A DNA stretch of 64,000 bases from Pipra filicauda (lineage: Eukaryota; Chordata; Aves; Passeriformes; Pipridae): assembly GCF_003945595.2 (NCBI RefSeq), contig NW_024104304.1, positions 310,001-374,000 of the forward strand, read 5' to 3'. A program made the position numbers and the translations under genes. Below, piece after piece: positions 1-64,000 of the stretch (position 1 is the stretch's first letter; every line of letters begins with the position of its first letter). A model generated the notes under the pieces. It was given only the letters and a program-made list of their open reading frames with translations, ran no database searches and was not told the origin of the DNA.

Positions 1-1980
1 ATGAAATTAGAGTAGTTCACAGGAAAGCTAATTGTAGTAATTTATATGATGAGTGATATGGATTCTGCAGGCTTTGGGCAATTGTGGAAACTAGATTATA
101 GAGAAAAATGCGGAACCATTAGGCAGAAAACATCATAGATGGGTTTACTGTCTGACAGAAATCTCTTCCATGCTGGAAAAGCCATAGTGCCATTTTTAAT
201 ATCAAGAATATAAAGAATGTAGATGTACATAATGAAAATCAAACTGGGGACAGGTGTTCTCATCATGATCCAGGTACGTTAATGGAGAGATTACCATTCC
301 TGGCTGCACTCCACTGCCCTTCTGAAGGATGTTACTGTATTGAGTGAACTTCTAGTGGAACAATCTGTTAAAAAAATTGCAAAAATCACATCTGTGAGCT
401 GAAACAGCTTTATTGGCCTGGCATTGCTTGAAAGTTCAAGCAGACTGCTCTTCGTGAAGTCTGATAGGCCTTAGTGCTTAGAGTCAGAGCGGTGCTGTGT
501 AACTAATGACTGTAAAGAGAGGATAATAGCTGTGTATTACATTTAGTTACCTAATTCAAACAATGGTAATACATGCATTTTGCCTGATTTCTGCCTTAAC
601 AATTATTATTTGGCTCATTTCTTACAGCTTTTTGAGCAGCGAAGGTCGGTTAAGAGAAATGATTCAGAGGAATGAGAGGAAAACATTGTAGGAAATATTT
701 TGCAACACTACTTAGCTATTCTAGAGTAAATCCAGAGGAATATTGCTGCTTCTACTGCAGCATGTATTTACATCATGGGAAAAACTAAGAGAATGGTAAA
801 AGAGACAGTCAGTTGAAATGGGGTGTAACATGATTGAAGAGAGAGGTCAAATTCTTTCCTGCCAAAAATGAGCAAACCTCTGTGAAAATGTCAGTGAAGT
901 TTCACTCAGAAATGTCAGGAGAAATTTTAACCAGAGTGGGAATTTCACAATGAATACATTTCTATTTTTGAAATAGAACCATATCTTTAAGCACTTTTAT
1001 GATTAAATGGAGGCATTTTCAGTGGGTTTTACTGTGCACTATTCGACGAGATACCTCTCCTGTTTCCTAGCCGGACAGCCCACATGTCTGCACAGTGTTA
1101 GAGAAAGGAACCCTGCAGCTTCCAGGCTCCTTTCCACAAATGTGGGCTTCTGGCTCCTCATCTGAGCATACCGGCACCCTGCAGCCACAGCCCCATACAG
1201 GGCTTCTGCCATCTATGAACACAGTCCTGGCTTCTCTGCCCTGACTGCCACTTCTACAGCACTGGTGTTGGGATCTTTTTAAAAACATTTTAAAAACTGT
1301 TTTCATCATAGTTTTTAAAAATTCTAATTAAAGTTTGGGAATTTCCACATTCAGTTCAGTTATGAAGCATGAAAAAATTTTCCCATAATTTTAAGTGACC
1401 TTCAGCCATATTTTGTTGTAGATGGGTTAGAGGAAAGAGTAAAAGCATAATGCCTTGGTTATAAGGAGAAGAAATTAAGCAGTTAATTGTATTCTGGTGT
1501 GAATAACATTACCTCACTGTCTAATACGAGTAAACAGAAAGAATCAGAAATATGCTTATGAGTACTTCAAGGGCATTATTAATTTTGATAGATCTGTATG
1601 TACATCAATGTATCTGAGAATAGAGATCTGGTTCTTGGATCTATGTCCTGAGGTACAGAATATAGGTCCTGCTACTTAGAAATGCTAAATTTTTACTAAA
1701 TTAAGAGATTTCAAAGCACGAAGGGTAGCCAGGCTCAGTAATTTTTTAAAAAATCTTTATGGGGAATACAAGTTTTTTACTAGCTATATCAATTCCATTT
1801 GTAAAGAGGAAACCAATTAGGAAGTTTTGTTTCTTGCTAAATGCACAAATGCTTTTCACAGAAAGGTTTAGTGGAAATCTGTGCACTTACCTACGTGGTT
1901 TTATCCACAAGAATTCATACCAAGTCAGCAAACCAAGAAAAATCCAAATGCATGCAAAAAAGAAAGAAAGAGTAAGCAAA

Positions 1981-2014
1981 AAGATTTCTCAAAGATTCAC
2001 ATCCCAATTAAACA
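1981..2014 (+). repeat. 34-bp dispersed repeat, copy 1
   Basis: Matches 3952-3985 at 32 of 34 positions in direct orientation (begins AAGATTTCTCAAAG, continues TTCACATCCCAA). Flanks do not align. Confidence 0.8.
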
Positions 2015-3029
2015 AGTAACTGACTTGGCAGGTCTTGTCTTTGTTCTATCTCTGCAGCATAGTCTATGAAAGAGCATTCCCTGTGGGAGCTGTTAGCCTT
2101 GAATAATAAAACAGATAACATGCAGAGAAGGCTGAAAAGAGCCATTGCAGAGGTTAAGGGAGAAACACTAATTTTGGTAAGGAATTCCAGTGGTGGATGT
2201 AAAATTTGCTCAAATAAAAGGGAACACACGTTCTTGTGGCAAGACAGCTCAGCAACCAAGAAAATTATCAGGCATGAAAAACTTTATTTTCCAATTAGAT
2301 CAGTTTAGGGAGTTTGATATATGTAGCGTGTTTCTACACCATGTCTCGTTCAACTTTTGGTCTCTGTGCAGTTGAGTAGCTCCAGGTTCAAGCCTGGCTT
2401 TCTCCTTTGTCAAAGAATTTACAGAGGCAGAGATGCCAGAAAGAGCCCCCAGCAAGTTTTCTCCTTACAATTTAGTCAAAAAGTTTTCTCATTTTCACAA
2501 ATGTTTCTGCTCACAAGTCAGTTGGAGACCCAGAAGAGACCAGGACAAGTTTTACAGAGAAGATGCTGCTCCCATATCTCTGCTTCAATATTATTCTCTG
2601 AGAGCCGTTCCCTACAAAATATGTTGCTCTCATATCTCCAGCCAACATCTGGCCTGAGAACCCCTGCTACACAGATATGAACACAGTCTCAGTCTTAACA
2701 CATTGCTGAACTTCCCACTGAGCAGGAGTAAAATGTAAGAAAAGGGAGGGATGTAACACTGCCTTCAATTCTACTGGTGTAGATTTATGACCCTGTTGAA
2801 AAGGTGCTCCAAAATCTGCTGCAAGATAATCCTGGTTGGTTCCCTAGAAGTAACTTTAAAATATAACCACCCCCACACAGGAAAAGTGTGGTCTGCATCC
2901 TGTACACAAATAACCATGAAAATAGAAAAATACTTGGTAAATGCAAAATATAGGTCCAGGTAACCCCTAGGGCTGCCTATCTTCCCTTAAAGTTATGAGC
3001 TGCAGGGACCTGAGTGCCAAGTGTATGCA

Positions 3030-3220
3030 TCACTGGCCAAGAGCGCAGAACGGGGTTTAGGGCACTGGGACACTAGAGATCTGGTTGTCTTCCTTATACT
3101 GCCTCTCATCTACTTTTCTCTTTGCCTTGCCTCTCCACTTTTCTGTACCTGTAAAGTAGAAATACTAATAACACATACTTCTTTTGTAAAGCATTAACAT
3201 CTGCTAAAGCAATGAAAATA
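3030..3220 (+). mobile_element. MIR-like SINE remnant
   Basis: The order of elements follows a tRNA-derived CORE/MIR SINE: an AGAGCGCAGAACGGGGTT head; GCCTTGCCTCTCCACTTTTC then TGTACCTGTAAAGTAGAAAT, corresponding to 'cctcagtttcc...ctgtaaaatgggaat'; ACTAATAACACATACTTC ('aataatacttacc'); and TTTTGTAAAGCA ('ttgtaaagcac'). Diverged; ends approximate. Confidence 0.5.
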
Positions 3221-3951
3221 TCTTCATTCATATTAATAATAATAATTGATGGTGCCTATCTGAAAGCAAAAATGTACAGGAAGAGAACAGAAAGTATTTA
3301 GCTGGAAATATAGCAGTCAGAAGTGTCTATGTCATGTGTTGCAAATATGGAAAACAGAATACAAAAGGCCCATTTAATTCGCATGAGATTCCTAACTCCT
3401 CATGTACCACGTTTGGTGCTGATTTATTTGAATTAAGATGGCAAGTAAACCTCCTCTCGCTGTTTTTCGTTGAATTTTTAGTTTAGTTTTCTTTTGTTTT
3501 TAATCAAGTTCTTGCTCAAGCCCTGTGAGTAAGAATTCAGCAACACATTGTAAATCACATTCTGCAAGTTCTGTGACTGCAGACGAGATAGTAAAAGATA
3601 ATGCTCTGTACTTCACATATGTCTGGTTTGTCATTCAGGCACCACATGTCAGATTCTCCCTATATACAGCTGAATGTGTGAGCAGAAAAGCTGGTAGAGA
3701 TTGCAAATAACATCATTTTAAAGTCCTGATAATTTGAATCCTTTAGTTATTGCTGAAACAATTTAAAATCTTATGAGTACAAGCCTAAACCATTTTTTAA
3801 ATTTTTTGAAACAGGAATTGCCAAAAAAACCCGAACAACCAACCAAAAAGAAACAGGAAAAACACGGTCAGCAACCCAACCTTTTCCAAGTAAAAGGTAG
3901 GGATAATAATATTCCAAAACAGTAGTGCCTGACATCTCATCATGATAACAG

Positions 3952-3985
3952 AAGATTTCTCAAAGCTTCACATCCCAAATAAACA
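3952..3985 (+). repeat. 34-bp dispersed repeat, copy 2
   Basis: Second copy of the repeat at 1981-2014, differing at two bases (A to C at position 15, T to A at position 28). Confidence 0.8.
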
Positions 3986-5365
3986 TTTCAGTAAAACTTT
4001 TTCGACAACGTAATTTTATTTTTAAGGTGTCAGGAATTGTCATTGATTATAGTTGCACAGAAAAGGTCTAAAGCAGTGTGACTGTTCTAAACCCACACTA
4101 GTTTTTGGAGAGAAATAGATGAATTGCAATTAAAAGAGCAATGTCTCTACGTTGTCCCTAAAGAGAGATTCAGTTAGAATGTTTGCAGCATAGATGTAAC
4201 TCATATTGCTCATGCATACACCATTTACCAAAATGAAGCCCCAAATGGTGTGACAATTGACTCCTATAATAATATAAAGACTAACTACAGTTCTATAGTT
4301 TTATATGTGCCAGTATGCAAAATAAAGAGCTCCGCTCTCGTGCAGCTAGAAAGGACTGGTTTCTTATTCCTAAAGTTACCTGAGCTCCTTGTATGTCTCC
4401 GTTTCTGCTGCGTACCTAATCACTCACACAAATGCATATTTACTTACACAGGCCATCGAAGAAGGAAGAGTCATGGTGCTGCTAAGGACGTGTCAGTCAG
4501 GACAGTCCCTCAGACAGATGCAAAACAGAACAAACTATGATCATGGTTTTGTTTGAAGAGGTCCATGCCAATGTCTCTCCAAGATATCTTTAGCTGAGTC
4601 TTGTACTGATCAGATGTACTGCTATGTTGTCAGCTACCAGAAAGCTTTGTATAAATAATGTAACATTAATTCTGTACAGGGCTTATTCTTTTTCTCTGGT
4701 TTCCCAGTTGTTAAAGATGCAGAAAGCCTAAACAACTTTAAAAAGAACAAATATCTTGTGTCCTGAACGACAATGAATGGCCTTCATAACTAGAGAATAG
4801 CTTCATAACTACAGATATGGGTATATATTTGATATAATGATGTACACATTGCATTAAATATGTGTGTATATATTATGCATAAATATCTATAAAATAACAG
4901 GCATTTGATAGGTTCAAGTAAAAGAACAAAAAGCCCTGTATTAGTTACTACTGAAGAAGAGCTTACCTGAACAAATTTGCATGAAAACATGCATATATTC
5001 ACTTATCCAGAGCATGTAGAAGATGTGGTACCACTGTCCTTCATTTCAAACAAAGGAGTGACCAGTTATGTATTTAGTGAGAATTTTAAAAACAATTTCT
5101 CCTTTCTAGTATATTTTGAGTAGAGTATTAGCACTTGGAGGTATCATTTGAAGGCATGATTTTTACCACTAGTGTAGATGTTTCACTATCTGCAGTTTAA
5201 GAAGTAACAATATAAAAGCAATTTTGCAAAATGTCTGTACTAAAAATGAACTGTAGCAAAATTGATGATCTCTTGCTTTTCACTTTAAAAGAATACATCA
5301 GGTCACTGCCATTTTGTCATGCATCTTAGAAGTAAAATCACAGCAGAGGAAAATGTTATTACAGG

Positions 5366-7540
5366 TTTATTATGTCTCAAAATATAGAAATATATTCCAA
5401 CAGCATATTTTAAAGAATAATATAACAATAATCTTCAGCTTCTTAGTCTCAAAATGGTACACCATTATTTAAAAATATATTACTTAATGTACCCAAAATT
5501 TAATATCCATCAAATTCCATTCAGAATAAATTGAGTTCAAAAAAAGCATATCCGCCTACCCAATTTATAAAGAAACCAGTAAATTTTTGAAGACAACCCA
5601 GGAATCTAACCGTTCCAAAATGGTAATTCAGATGGAGACATATTTTGCCATACACCCTTGTGCATAATCTGCAACTAAATGTAGATATGTAGGTAATGCC
5701 AATATAAAACAGAGATGGAAGTGTAAAATGGTACTGTTCTATTAAGAGGAAAGAGTTCCCAAGACTGAAATCAGGACTGCTAATTTATTTTCTTTTTTTA
5801 ACTGAGTGTATGCATAAAAAAGATTTATGTATTACTCCAAAAGCAAGATAAAATAAATTAGTTTCTGCAAAAACGGCAGCTGCACATTCACATGCATACA
5901 CACAGTCACACGCACACACCAATTTTTTCAGTTTGTAATAATCTGAGTTTTCTGAAATACATTTTAAATAACCAGAGAAGTCAGAGTTACATGAATAGAC
6001 TGTCTAAGGAGAAACTGATATGTCCTATGCATTTTTTAGCAACTCTCTGAGAATGGTTTAAATGAAGTATTTTTAATGAAGTCAATTCCTGATAAAAGCA
6101 TATATTATAATTAGCCATGTAATAGAGAGAAAACAGAGTTTCTGTTTTCCCATTGTCATAACACTAAAACAAAGGAGTGTCCAAAGACATTAAATGTCCT
6201 TAATTCAAAATAAGCATATATGTAGTGGTGGTGGAAATGTAATCTGTAACTGGTTATGCAATTCACAACCACAGGATTTGATTTGAGGCCAAAAATTTAG
6301 GGAGATTAAAAAGTTATTATATGGATTTAAGAATTATAACAAAGTTACAATAGTTAATGCAAAATAAAAGGAACAATATCCCACATTGAGTCTCATTATT
6401 TAAACTAATTCCCACGGGATAGAAAAGCAGATGAGACTGAAAACAGGCTGCAAATTACCCAATGCCTTGTTATGAAAGGTGTTTTTCATCTTTTTCTGAA
6501 AACAGCCACCACTAGGGACATGACTTTTGATTAAAGAAGTGACAATTGCATACCCAATGCCTTCCCTCACACACTCACAAAACACATCCAGAAGTAGGAG
6601 CTAAATAAAGCAAAGCTCTTCCATACTGCATCTTCTGTATATTTTGTGTATATAGTGTATATACTGTGTATATAATGGGAAGGATTGTGTGGTTTTTGTT
6701 TGATTTTACCTTGTGGTGCTATTATAAAAATACTTGCCAGAGCAGTGTAGTAGATAAGAGACTCATATGATTAGAGGTAAGAATGTTGTAGTTCAATTTT
6801 TAGTGTTAACTTGGAAAGTCCTAGATAAAGGCAAGAGTCTGTCTACACAGAATTTCCGAAGCCTGGAGCCTTTTGCAAACTCTGCAGCTCACAAGCCAAA
6901 AAGTAACATACTCCTCCAGTTACACTCATTTTGTTAAAGAAAATAGTTACAACAATTATGTGCAATTTTTTCACTTCTATTTTCTATCTACTATTTATTT
7001 ACTTAAGCACTGTTCAACATTTCACTTTTTCTAATGGAGCAGAACTTCTAAAAGAAAAAATATGTTTAGTCGAGCAGTTTTGTTTAGTTTTTTTCCCTGT
7101 GTCTTTTTCTAAATAAATACCTCGCCACAGTTTTCATTGGCACAATATGATCAAATGTATTTTAGTTCCTTTAACAATACAAAGCCGTTACAGAAGTTCT
7201 GGAGTTTCTAGTTTTAAAAAATTCTGTACAAAGGCTTTACCTTAAAATATTGAAACAGAATGAAACAGATTTCAGCATGGTCCATTGAAAAACTAGTTTG
7301 TGAACTTCTACTGCATGGTGAGGTGACCCATAAAATAAACGGTTCTGAAATTTTGCTCATACAAAAGAAACTATATACTTTTAAATAAATAAAAGCTACT
7401 ATATACATTATACTGTACAATTAAATGAGAGATGACATGAAATGGAATAAATTTAGGCCTGCCTTTTCATCAGCAAGGCTCATATCTTGACTTTATTACA
7501 ATTTTGAATAAACCCCTCTGCTTTAGATTATCTTTTTATT
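5366..7540 (-). other. BMP5: Probable BMP5 3' UTR with candidate poly(A) signals
   Basis: AT-rich sequence just past the stop codon. AATAAA hexamers on the minus strand lie at 7535-7540 (abutting the stop), 7492-7497, 6994-6999, 5784-5789 and 5366-5371. The first is too close to the stop to be a likely cleavage signal. I cannot tell which is used, and the 5366 boundary is simply the last candidate I traced. No competing gene is visible here. Around 6735-6845 there is a weak MIR-like stretch. Confidence 0.3.
6735..6845 (+). mobile_element. Weak MIR-like 5' fragment
   Basis: AGAGCAGTGTAGTAGATAAG then AGACTCATATGATTAGAGGT resembles the 5' tRNA-related head of MIR ('cagtgtagtggttaagagca ... gactcagga'). 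The 3' half is not recognisable. Confidence 0.25.
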
Positions 7541-60552
<53,012 letters not shown>

Positions 60553-61400
60553 CTTTGAAAAGAAAAAGAACAAAGAAAAAAAATCTTTTCTGCTACTTGT
60601 TCTGAGTTCCTATGAGGTCTGCTTTCCCAGTAGCTGAAAAACAAAATTTACCTATTCTTCATGTCAATGTCATCTCTAAACGTAACATCTTTGGTGATTC
60701 CTCTCCCCCCACCCTGTTTAAATATTATGGAATGTGTCAGGTTGCAGTTATTTCTAAGAAAGCTGAAATTCAGACTTCCAATTTTCCACTGTTGTTATCG
60801 GTTTTTCTGCATTTATGGAGCAGAAGACCAGTATTTTGTCAGCTGACCTAGGCATTCCTATATAAACCTTAGATAACCAGGTCTTTGGTGGGGAGCTGTA
60901 TTAGCAAGAGCTGTTCTTCTGACACATTGTAGTTCCCAGAGTTATCTTCCCTTGTTATTCTGAGTTCTTCGTACACCTTGCGCTCTTCCCAAGATAAAAT
61001 CCTGAGTCACAGATTTGTCTTGATCTGTACCTTGGTGGTGTAACACATGTTTGTCCAGCAGCCTGGTGATAACTTTAACATCGTTTGAATCGCTTGAGTG
61101 TAAAGTAATTCTAAAGCATGTACTAATCAAATTAATGTGTTGCCATGAATTTACTCGCAAAAAATAACCTTCCGTAAATCCATTCAACCCTTTTCAGCTT
61201 CTGAACTGTTATTTCCAACTGTAGCAGGCACAAATATAACAGCTCTCTTCAAGAGAGATCTAAAGACTAATGTAAGCACAACCCTGCTGGGAAAGAAGAG
61301 GCTTCTCATTGTAATTTGAAACGAGTATAGCAAAAAAGTCCTTAACCCTTCTCTTGCCAGACAGAGCTTTAAATCTCTCTCTCCCTCCCCAGTTTACAGG
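60553..61400 (-). promoter_or_regulatory. BMP5: BMP5 5' UTR and proximal promoter region (inferred)
   Basis: Sequence immediately upstream of the ATG, without a coding exon I can recognise. No convincing TATA box is seen. The best A/T elements on the minus strand are TTTAAA at 61368-61373, next to a pyrimidine-rich run (61374-61390 on the plus strand), and a TATATA-like stretch near 60859-60866. A perfect 7-bp inverted repeat with a 1-base centre lies at 61243-61257. A non-coding first exon further upstream is possible. Confidence 0.3.
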
Positions 61401-64000
61401 AATATACCTAATTTTGGCTACTGGCTGTTTCTTTCCTAAGAGCTTGCAGAATCAATTTTAACTGTAACAATTTTAAGACATATGGATAGCTGAAGGCATG
61501 GCATAATACAGAAGCTCTTGTGAGTCTTCTTATGAGTCTATAGTTTAGTAAACTTCAATAGGAAACTCTCATAACAGACTAAAATAGCATCTCACTAATC
61601 CAAGAAATGTTTATGTTTTAGATAAGTTTAGCAAACAAAGGTGAATTTTTTAGTAAATTCTGTAGGAAATTTTGTTGGTGAGGCTTGATTCATTCTTTTC
61701 TAAAAATGTTGGGAATGCAATCTGAATGAAACAAATTTATTCAGCAAGCAAGATTTCAAATTGTGCACAGCCAATGTAATAATGGTATAGTCACAACGTT
61801 CATAAACTGTAATTTGCAATGATAATTTATTCAAAGTACATTTTTACTCATAAATTGTTATACTACATTTCCCAGTAAATGTCAAAAGCTAGGATTTAAT
61901 CCCATAGCCTGCTATTAACTGGAGAAGGAAACAGCTTAACTGAAGAAATAAAAATATTAAATAGATTTTAAAGCTGCTGCCCGTGAAGTTAAGGTTCGAC
62001 TTAGCATTTTTCGACAGCCAGTAACTGGTGTTTTCTTCTCACTGAAACAAAATCACCATGATGAATTTCATACTGCTAAGATTATTGGTGGTCATTTTCC
62101 TTCCTCCTATGATTTACCTTTAGCCTTGAGGGGATTTTCCTTTGATGAAGGGGAGAAAAAAGGAACAGAAAAGATTTTTGTCAACATGACACTGGGGAAA
62201 AAACCAGGTATATAAAATCCATCCCATCAGGTTTTCCCTTACATGACACCTATTCAGCAAATCACTCAATTCTTGAGTAAACTTAGGAGTGTGACAGCAA
62301 GTATAGTCACACCCTAAGAAGCAAGGAACAATTTATCTAGTACATTAACCACAAATGACTTTTTTTCATATTTGTGAGTCCTAGTTTATATTTACAGTCT
62401 AGTTCAGACATCATTAAAATACAGCTGATTCTCTGTCATAAATCAGCACATGTAATGAAACAATGCTTCTCCCAAGGAAGGATTTATCTCGTACTAGACC
62501 TGCTGAATTAACACTAAAGTTAAGAAGCTATTTAGCAAAAGTCTTGTTCTTCTCAGCAGAAGAGCAATCACAATCAGAACACATTTTCTTTCCTCATTGA
62601 GGTTTTCCATTAAAATCCATTTGTTATAAGGAAAGTATTATTTTCTGGTTTTTTTTCTTCCTTTCACTTGCTCTGCTCAGACAATTCCAATGGTACATAA
62701 GACTTCACCAAACATATGTCTTTTTTGAATTTGGCCATCACATATCCTGCAACAAGGTTTCTTCCTCTTTTCCAGCAATATATTTCCTTTTTTCCCTAAG
62801 CATTCGTAAAAGCCAATGGATTGATTGCTCAGAGGATTTAAGTCCTCAGCCCATCAGAATTTCCAATTAGAGAAACTTCCTATATTGTCCCACTAGAGTG
62901 TCTAGAGGTCCACATTTAGTTAATCTTTTTGCATTAAAAAAGCCAAAAAATGCCCTCAAGTTTGAGGATGCTTTTATGTAGTAAACAGCATTCCAGACAG
63001 AAACTGAATAAGAACACATATAAACTAATAATCATATGTTCCATGAAAACAGCTCCTGTTATTTTTTGACATAGCCACAACTAAACAAGTAACCTAAAAA
63101 CAAAGGATTTATTTTACATTAACCTACCCTACACTGAGACACTAAATATCCTTGATTGGAATACAAAAATAAGAAATTTTCATTAATTTAATTACAATGT
63201 CCTTTTTTATAAACCGTTGTTTCATAAACACTCATTGCTAGCATGATTATTTTATACAGGGGAGAGAAAGCTCTAAAACTGAAAGTCTTTGCTAAAGAAA
63301 TGAAAGGTATCTGCAATTGCTCATATATTCTATTTTGTATTTCCAACATGAAACAACATACTTCTAAAGAAAAAAATAGAATTCCAACATGTCAAGATAC
63401 ACAGAGATAGAACTTCTTTCTTCCCCAGATGCTCAACCTGGTAGTAACATAAGAAATCACCTCGCCAGCCCTTATCCAGTCCTTTAAAAAGAAAAGGAAG
63501 ACTAAAATTCCTCCAGAAGTGAGCTCCCATTAGGGGTAGATATCTGACACAGCAGCACCTGGAGAACAGGGTCTCAGAGGCAGGAAAGCATCAGAGCACC
63601 GTGCAGGCACCCCTGGCAGAGCGAGACAGGAAGCAGCTGCATGATTTCTTAAACAATGTGGCATGAATGCACGTGGTGAGTGAATTCAGAGCTCACTACA
63701 TTTGTATTAACCTAAGCAATGTTAGAGCAAACATCATAAGGGAAGTAATGAAACCTGGGAATCCAGATCTTGCCAATCTCAGATTCCAATGGATCACCAT
63801 TCACTGTAATAGTGAAAAAAATTGGTGAAAAAAAATGATGAGAAGAAAAGCTACCCAGCAGGTCACTCTAATCATTGAAGGTGAAAGTGTTTTCATGGGC
63901 AATGCCCACTACTCAAAAATACACAAAAATCAGCAGATAGCTACTGAGGGTAGAATCCCTCCGGTTCTCAATATCACATCAGCTGAGGGTGATTCCCCAC
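61401..64000. other. Upstream flank of BMP5
   Basis: AT-rich sequence beyond the inferred promoter. I see no exon, RNA gene or recognisable transposable element. The edge at 63540-63640 is GC-richer but unidentified. Confidence 0.5.

Larger units (their letters stand above)
1..5365. other. Intergenic region downstream of BMP5
   Basis: AT-rich sequence with no supported gene. It holds a MIR-like remnant (3030-3220), one 34-bp repeat pair (1981-2014 and 3952-3985) and a GC-richer patch at 1060-1270. A diverged internal duplication is visible near 2561-2642 (GCTCCCATATCTC and GCTCTCATATCTC). Short open frames of 60-107 codons show no family resemblance. Confidence 0.6.

Noticed and set aside
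1060..1310. GC-richer patch with an 80-codon minus-strand open frame
   Set aside because: No recognisable protein family, no splice-site context, and no clear repeat identity.
60857..60868. TATATAAA-like sequence as BMP5 TATA box
   Set aside because: On the minus strand it reads TTTATATAG, a poor match, and its distance from the ATG would give a short leader. Kept only as a weak note in the promoter entry.

Overview
The window is vertebrate nuclear DNA, most likely from a bird. It is AT-rich and intron-dominated, has no operon-like coding, and its recognisable repeats are mostly CR1 LINEs with the usual ATTCTATG-type 3' tail, plus a few old MIR-like SINE remnants. The compact 53 kb gene span also suits a bird. 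A turtle or crocodilian cannot be excluded from these traits alone, and I cannot name a species.

The only intact protein-coding gene I can support is BMP5 (bone morphogenetic protein 5), on the minus strand. All seven coding exons are present between 60552 (ATG) and 7541 (end of stop). They are 60069-60552, 35438-35630, 31685-31833, 21091-21288, 13479-13555, 11522-11632 and 7541-7690. Every junction is GT-AG, the phases agree, and the spliced frame is 1362 nt, giving 453 residues. The product is a secreted TGF-beta-family precursor with a signal peptide, an LAP-like prodomain, an RSVR convertase site at about residues 311-314 and a seven-cysteine mature domain.

Layout in + coordinates: 1-5365 is downstream intergenic DNA with a MIR-like element and a 34-bp dispersed repeat pair. 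About 5366-7540 is the probable 3' UTR. From 7541 to 60552 is BMP5, read right to left, with introns of about 3.8, 1.8, 7.5, 10.4, 3.6 and 24.4 kb (intron 6 to intron 1). From 60553 to 64000 is the 5' UTR, promoter and upstream flank. Intron 4 holds a cluster of old CR1 pieces in alternating orientation (14780-16750). Intron 3 holds an isolated CpG-dense patch (22183-22257). Intron 1 holds the largest CR1 copy (41754-43912, minus) head-to-head with an inverted CR1 ORF1 fragment (43920-44822, plus), a layout that fits a twin-priming 5' inversion.

I found no evidence of a new biological system, CRISPR array, operon or RNA gene. The better leads are the CR1 architecture, the CpG patch, one apparently additional Asn just after the BMP5 cleavage site, the 34-bp repeat pair, and two weak LTR candidates. 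Family assignments come from remembered family features, not from a database search.
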